Assembly: GCF_048544455.1 (NCBI RefSeq)
Contig: NC_133534.1
Location: forward strand, 222,174,292 to 222,238,291
Direction: 5' to 3'
Source: Silene latifolia
Lineage: Eukaryota; Streptophyta; Magnoliopsida; Caryophyllales; Caryophyllaceae
DNA length: 64,000 bases
The position numbers and the translations under genes were made by a program. Numbering within the stretch: the first letter of the stretch is position 1; each line of letters opens with the position of its first letter. The notes beneath the pieces were generated by a model, which was not told the origin of the DNA, did not search any database, and saw nothing but the letters and a program-made list of their open reading frames with translations. Positions 58,914 to 64,000 of the stretch are shown here, one piece after another.

Positions 58914-60297
58914 TGTGACACCCCCATACTCCAAGTGCCTTACCAGGACCACTCAGGTATAAGAACGTCACCATCTCGGTTTCCCGAGGCAATGATAATC
59001 AAATGACAATAAAGAAACATAATTTAAATAGCCAAACTGTTTAAAGTGATTACAAGTCCAAAACCAAACTGATAAAAGGTATAATACATGATCTCAAAAA
59101 CCAAAGGTCTAAACAACTAAGTATGACAGCGGAAGACTCTATTCAGCTCGTGGTGACACATCCCAGCTAGCCCAAATGCCTCTAGTCAAACCTGCTCAAT
59201 AACTGCTCACCATCCCCGAATGGATCACCATAGTTTTTAAAACAATAAAACGGGTCAGTACTAATTACACAAAACAAGATACAATACAACAATTACCAAA
59301 CAAAGACAATCGTCACATCAAACCCCGGTCTCCATGAACAATCACCACGAATCGACTACACACTAAAGTGTGTAGCCCTGCCAGAGTACCCATCGCAATA
59401 GATACTCCACACCGCCAGTGGGGGACCGCAGCCGTACCCACCAAATCTCCGCTCATCTCCATCGAGCGATAAACCCACGTCCATTAATGTGCACATCCCT
59501 TCTGTGGCGGGTTCCACAGAAGGCGAATCATGGGCGTGAAGCCACTCCCGCAAGTGACTCCACTCAGCCAGGGACACGCCCCGAAGAACACAGACAGATA
59601 ATCAGCAATCACCATACAAACTCAACAACCGTCTGAAAAAATCAACAATACTAACTACAGCACAAATCACCACACATATCATGTAACTAATACTGAGTAG
59701 GGAAAACCCTACCTGAAATGCAATCACAAGTAGTAGACGATCTAACAGCTGTCTCAAAAACGCTCTTCTACGAATCCTCCTCCTATTCACATAATCATAT
59801 AATCACTAACAATCACAATTAACCATCAAAACCCCCAATCCCCCAAATTAGGGTTTAAACAAAGTTCATTAAAATCTATAAAAATTGGTATGTAGATCTT
59901 ACCCTCGACGCAAGGATCACAAGGACACAAAGAATGATGAAATCCGACCTCTCAAGCTCCGGGATTTGCCAATAACACGGATGATGCGAATAACGTATTC
60001 TCAATCTCGTTTTTAAGATTATTTGGTTTGTAAAAGTGTTTAACAAAGATGACGGTATGAATTATATACTAATCCGTGTTATTAACAAAACCCGTCAAAA
60101 TAATGCCCGTTAACCGACCTACTCGATCGAGTAACTAACGTACTCGATCGAGTGCCACTTACTCGATCGAGCACCAAGGCTACTCGATCGAGTACCCTAC
60201 AGACAGACTACTGTTTTGTAAAACAAAACACCCTTACTCGACAGAGTAAGGTCCACTCGATAGAGTACCCAGAGACTCATCAAACCGTAGTATTACA
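58914..60297 (-). repeat. Tekay-like LTR, shared middle copy (1384 bp)
   Basis: Nearly identical to 51863-53240. It acts as the 5' LTR of internal 1 and the 3' LTR of internal 2. Hairpins at 58974-58989 and 59693-59714; palindrome array at 60118-60265. Confidence 0.92.
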
Positions 60298-63200
60298 GTC
60301 TTCCCTCCTTAAAAAGAACTTCGTCCCGAAGTTCAAACCACAACAAAATAAAAAACATACTACCATACTCCCGACACTACAACCAAAACAAAACTCAACA
60401 CAAAACTCCGACACATCCTACCAACCCAAACTCAACCCGACACAACTCACTACTAACTATACCCAAAAACAACATAAAAAGATGCAAAAACTCTTCGCGA
60501 TCATCTCCTACCCCCCTAAAAGAAACAAGGTTACGTCCCCGTAACCATACATACCTGATAAAAAAGAAACAGATAGCGCTCTCTCATGGACTCCTCTGCC
60601 TCCCATGTAGCCTCCTCAACCTCATGATTAGACCAAAGAACCTGAAGCAAGACTGTCTCGCCATTCCTAGTTTTCCTAACCTTCCGGTCAAGAATCTGCT
60701 TAGGCACATCAAGGTAAGACAAGGACTCATCCAGCTCTATGTTCTCTACCTCTAACACATGTGACAGATCACTCACATACTTCCGCAGCTGAGATACATG
60801 AAACACATTATGCACCCTATCCAAAGAAGACAGTAAAGCCAAACGGTAAGAAACCTCTCCAACTCTGTCTAAGATCGCATATGGTCCTATGAACTTCTGG
60901 CTCAGCTTGCCTTTCTTCCCAAATCTCATGACCCCACGCATAGGAGGCACATTCAGAAAAACCTTGTCCCCAACCTGAAACTCTATATTCCGGCCATGTA
61001 GATCTGCATAACTCTTTTGCCTATCCTGAGCTGCTCTCATCCTTTCCCTGATCATCTTAATATGCTCAACCATCTTATGTACCATCTCTGGTCCCAAAAC
61101 CACTACCTCAGCACTGTCGTCCCAGCAAATCGGACTCCTATATCTCCTGCATTCTCTTTATAAGCTGTGGTTGAAGTAGCAGGATCTGGTTTCCTTGCTT
61201 GGGCTCTTTTCCGATAAAGTAAGGCCTCAAATGGCGACATGCCAATACTAGTGTGATAGCTGTTGTTGTAGGAAAACTCAATCAAATCTAACCTCTGATT
61301 CCAGCTACCACCAAAATCCATCACACAAGCTCGTAACATATCCTCAAGAGTCTTAATTAATCTCTCTGCCTGACCATCTATCGCAGGATGGAAAGCTGTA
61401 CTCATCTTCACTGTCGTTCCCAAAGACTCCTGCAACTCTTTCCAAAACCTTGAGATAAACCTCGCATCTCTGTCAGATACTATGTCTTTAGGCACCCCAT
61501 GTAACCTTAGCACATTCTTCCGATAAGCCATAGCTAATTGTGCCTTAGTCCATGTATCTTTCATTGGCACAAAATGAGCTGACTTGGTCAGTCGATCCAC
61601 TATAACCCATATCATGTTGTTACCCTGTTGGCTCTTGGGCAAACCCACGATAAAATCTATGGAAATGGATTCCCACTTCCACTCAGGTACCTCTAAAGAC
61701 TGAATCTTACCTTGTGGTCGTCGCTGCTCCCCTTTAACTCTCTGACATGTCAAACAATGGGCCACAAACTAAGCTGTTTCTTTCTTCATCCCAGGCCACC
61801 AGAAAGTATTCTTTAAATCCTTGTACAGCTTGTCACCACCTGGATGTACCGAATACGGTGTACAATGTGCCTCTGTCATGATTGTCTTTTTCAGCTCCTC
61901 ATCATTAGGGACACACCACCTCCCATCAAACCTCAAACTACCATCTGTATGAATAGAGAATCTAGACGCTGTCCCTTTCTCTACTCCAGCTCTCCACTCT
62001 ACCATCTTGGGATCTAACACCTGTTTACCTCGAATGTCATCATATAGATCAGGCTACACTGTGAAATCTCCCATGACATCCCCTTTCTAGATCATATGTA
62101 TCCCAACCTTGCCAACCTCATCTCTCAACCTCATCAAGGATATAGCTGTGCACAAAGAATGTACACTCTTCCTGCTCAAAGCATTTGCAACTACATTGGC
62201 TTTCCCTTCATGGTAGATAATATCCATGTCATAATCGCTAATTAACTTCATCCACCTCCTCTGTCTCATGTTCAACTCCTTTTGAGTGAAGATGTACTTG
62301 AGACTCTTGTGATCAGAAAATACCTTAAAGGTCACTCCATAAAGGTAATGTCTCCAAATCTTGAGAGCAAACACAACTGCACCCAACTCCAGATCGTGTG
62401 TAGGATAGTTCTCCTCATAAGGCTTCAATTCCCTAGAAGCATAGTCAATCACTTTACCATTCTGCATCAACACACATCCCAACCCATTCTTTGAGGCATC
62501 TGTATAAGCCTCAAAGTTCTCACTCCCTTCAGGCAATGCTAAGATTGGAGCTGTGGTAATGCTCCTTTAATTTCTGGAACGCCGTCTCACAACTTTCATC
62601 CCAACGAAGCCTGTTCTCTTTCCTCATCAAAGTTGTCATAGGTCTAGCAATCTTGGAGAAATTTTACACGAACCGTCTGTAATATCCAGCTAAACCCAAG
62701 AAACTCCTGGTCTCAGCTACATTCTTTGGTGCTTCCCACTTGGTAACTGCCTCAATCTTTGCAGGATCCACAGCTACCCCTTCCTTTGAAATCACATGCC
62801 TCAGAAAGGCAACTTTCTCTAACCAGAACTCACACTTGGACAACTTGGCATACAACTCATGCTCCCTCAAAGTCTGCAACATAATCCTGAGATACTCCTC
62901 ATGTTCCTCCTTAGTCTTAGAATAGACTAAGATGTCATCAATGAAAACCACTACAAACTTGTCCAAAAGCTGACTGAAAACTCTGTTCATCAAATCCATA
63001 AACACAGCAGGTGCATTAGATAACCCAAAAGGCATCACCACATACTCATAATGGCTATACCTCGACGTGAATGCTGTCTTTGGTATGTCCTCCTCTCTAA
63101 TCTTCACCTGAAGGTACCCCGACCTCAAATCAATCTTTGAAAAGACTGATGCACCACTCAACTGACCAAACAGGTCATCTATCCTTGGCAAATGATACTT

Positions 63201-63903
63201 GGTCTTCACCGTCACTCGGTTCAACTCCCTGTAATCTATGCACAACCTCAGGCTCCCATCTTTCTTTTTCACAAACAAAACTGGTGCTCCCCACGGTGAT
63301 ACATTAGGTCTAATGTATCCCCTCTCTATCAAATCATCTAGCTGCTTCCTGAGCTCCTCCAACTCCTTAGGACCCATCCCACGCGGTGCCTTAGAGATTG
63401 GCCCCGTCCCCGGTTTCAGCTCAACACTGAAATCTATCTCCCTCTTCGGTGGCAACCCCGGAATCTCATCTGGAAAGACATCTGAAAACTCCCCCACAAC
63501 TGGTATCTGATCAACTTTCGGACTCTCCATCCTGTCATCTCTCACATGGCACAAGATCATCGGGCACCCCTTCCTCAAATAGGACTTCAAGGTCACAACT
63601 GCAATCAACTTAACTTTGGGTTTGACAACAAACCCACGATAAGACACACTAATGCCCTTAGGACCTCTCAGAGACACGTTCTTTTGATGACAGTCTATCT
63701 TAGCTTTGTACTTTCCTAACCAATCCATCCCGACTATCATCTCAAAACCGTCTAAAGGAAACTCTAGCAAGTCTACAGGTAGATCGACTTGCCCAACTAT
63801 CATGGATACATCTCTATACAACCTCTCACACGATACAGACTCACCCGAAGGTATAAAAACTTCCTCCCTTACAGACTCATACTCTCTCAGACCCAACTGT
63901 TAA
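60298..63903 (-). pseudogene. Second Tekay-like pol region, 3' part of an element
   Basis: Read on the minus strand: protease-distal part and RT from 63896 to 62664 ([26 protein letters not shown]); a frameshift near 62560-62590; RNase H 62536-62087; integrase zinc part 62020-61769; core 61765-61103; GPY/F and chromodomain 61103-60531. A foreign segment of about 70 bp at 61149-61221 disrupts the integrase. The chromodomain frame is open (VRKTRNGETVLLQVLW, EEATWEAEESMRERYLFLF). The match to internal 1 ends at about 63900, where another element starts. Confidence 0.88.
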
Positions 63904-64000
63904 TGTTGAAATTTAGCTACACAAATAGACTTGACCTGAAATTTTGGCAACCTACTTATAAATTCTAAGGAATTGGAGCCTTAAAACTGGTGTCATTTAT
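63904..64000. mobile_element. Start of an unidentified insertion
   Basis: The Tekay homology stops at CCCAACTGTTAA and TGTTGAAATTTAGC begins. A TG start at a homology break suggests an LTR, but only 97 bases are visible. Confidence 0.4.

Larger units (their letters stand above)
51863..63903 (-). mobile_element. Tandem Tekay-like chromovirus: LTR-internal-LTR-internal
   Basis: Minus strand. LTRs at 51863-53240 and 58914-60297 share TGTGACACCCCCATACTCC...GTATTACA. The middle LTR is flanked by a primer site on its left and by a polypurine tract plus a second gag-pol region on its right. It therefore serves both internal regions. Internal 1 is 53241-58913. Internal 2 (60298-63903) is truncated in the protease-proximal part by another insertion. 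The coding regions are very similar but both broken. Confidence 0.9.

Overview
This window is a transposon-saturated intergenic block from a flowering plant. I infer a eudicot with a TE-rich genome. A relative of Caryophyllaceae is only a weak guess from the repeat flavour, and I cannot assign a genus. I found no host gene, tRNA, rRNA or CRISPR. Almost every base belongs to a retrotransposon, a Helitron or a repeat inserted into an older element, so the useful annotation is a nesting map.

Left part (1-29960). The oldest layer is an Athila-type Ty3/gypsy element on the + strand. It is visible as a split C-terminal coding remnant (12525-12799 joined to 27774-27923), its 3' non-coding region (27924-29713) and the start of its 3' LTR (29714-29960). 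Into it went (a) a Tekay-like chromovirus, of which the last 250 bp and the 3' LTR (8228-12524) are seen; this was hit by a complete-looking Angela-like Ty1/copia element on the - strand (1-7976, left LTR cut by the window) and by a 5'-truncated L1 LINE (9600-11735); and (b) a solo copia LTR (12805-27768, target duplication CGTAC). The solo LTR was split by a non-autonomous Athila-like element on the - strand (13376-27004, target duplication GATGT). That element was split again by a Tekay-like element, which now has an odd solo-LTR plus half-element structure (16861-24515, target duplication AGCTC). An ATHILA-ORF1-like gene of 524 codons (20239-21813) lies in this last layer and is the longest uninterrupted non-pol reading frame here.

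Middle part (29961-43591). Another Tekay-type LTR contains an (AAT)n tract in which at least six copies (A-F) of one unusual non-LTR retrotransposon are stacked head to tail. The family has an N-terminal Cys/His finger, a reverse transcriptase (YLDD) and a C-terminal Cys/His plus E...RPAD...D-L-T block that looks like a restriction-like endonuclease. The copies whose 3' ends are preserved (A, B, E, F, and C in shortened form) end in (AAT)n. Four of the six 5' ends (A, B, D, F) abut an (AAT)n tract. I regard this as the strongest candidate for an under-described system: an RLE-type, microsatellite-targeting LINE in a plant.

Right part (43592-64000). A second copy of the non-autonomous Athila-like family (+ strand, 43592-51862) carries a - strand Helitron (46179 to about 51002) with a replication-protein-A-like gene. 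It is cut at 51863 by a Tekay-like chromovirus in tandem form, LTR-internal-LTR-internal (51863-63903, - strand). A further unidentified element begins at 63904.

Three signals cross element families: arrays of the palindrome CTCGATCGAG in several unrelated elements; a stem-loop GAACTTCG/CGAAGTTC just upstream of every Tekay polypurine tract; and two conserved LTR hairpins (GTAGG/CCTAC and CCTCGG/CCGAGG). Some of their arms vary in a compensatory way.
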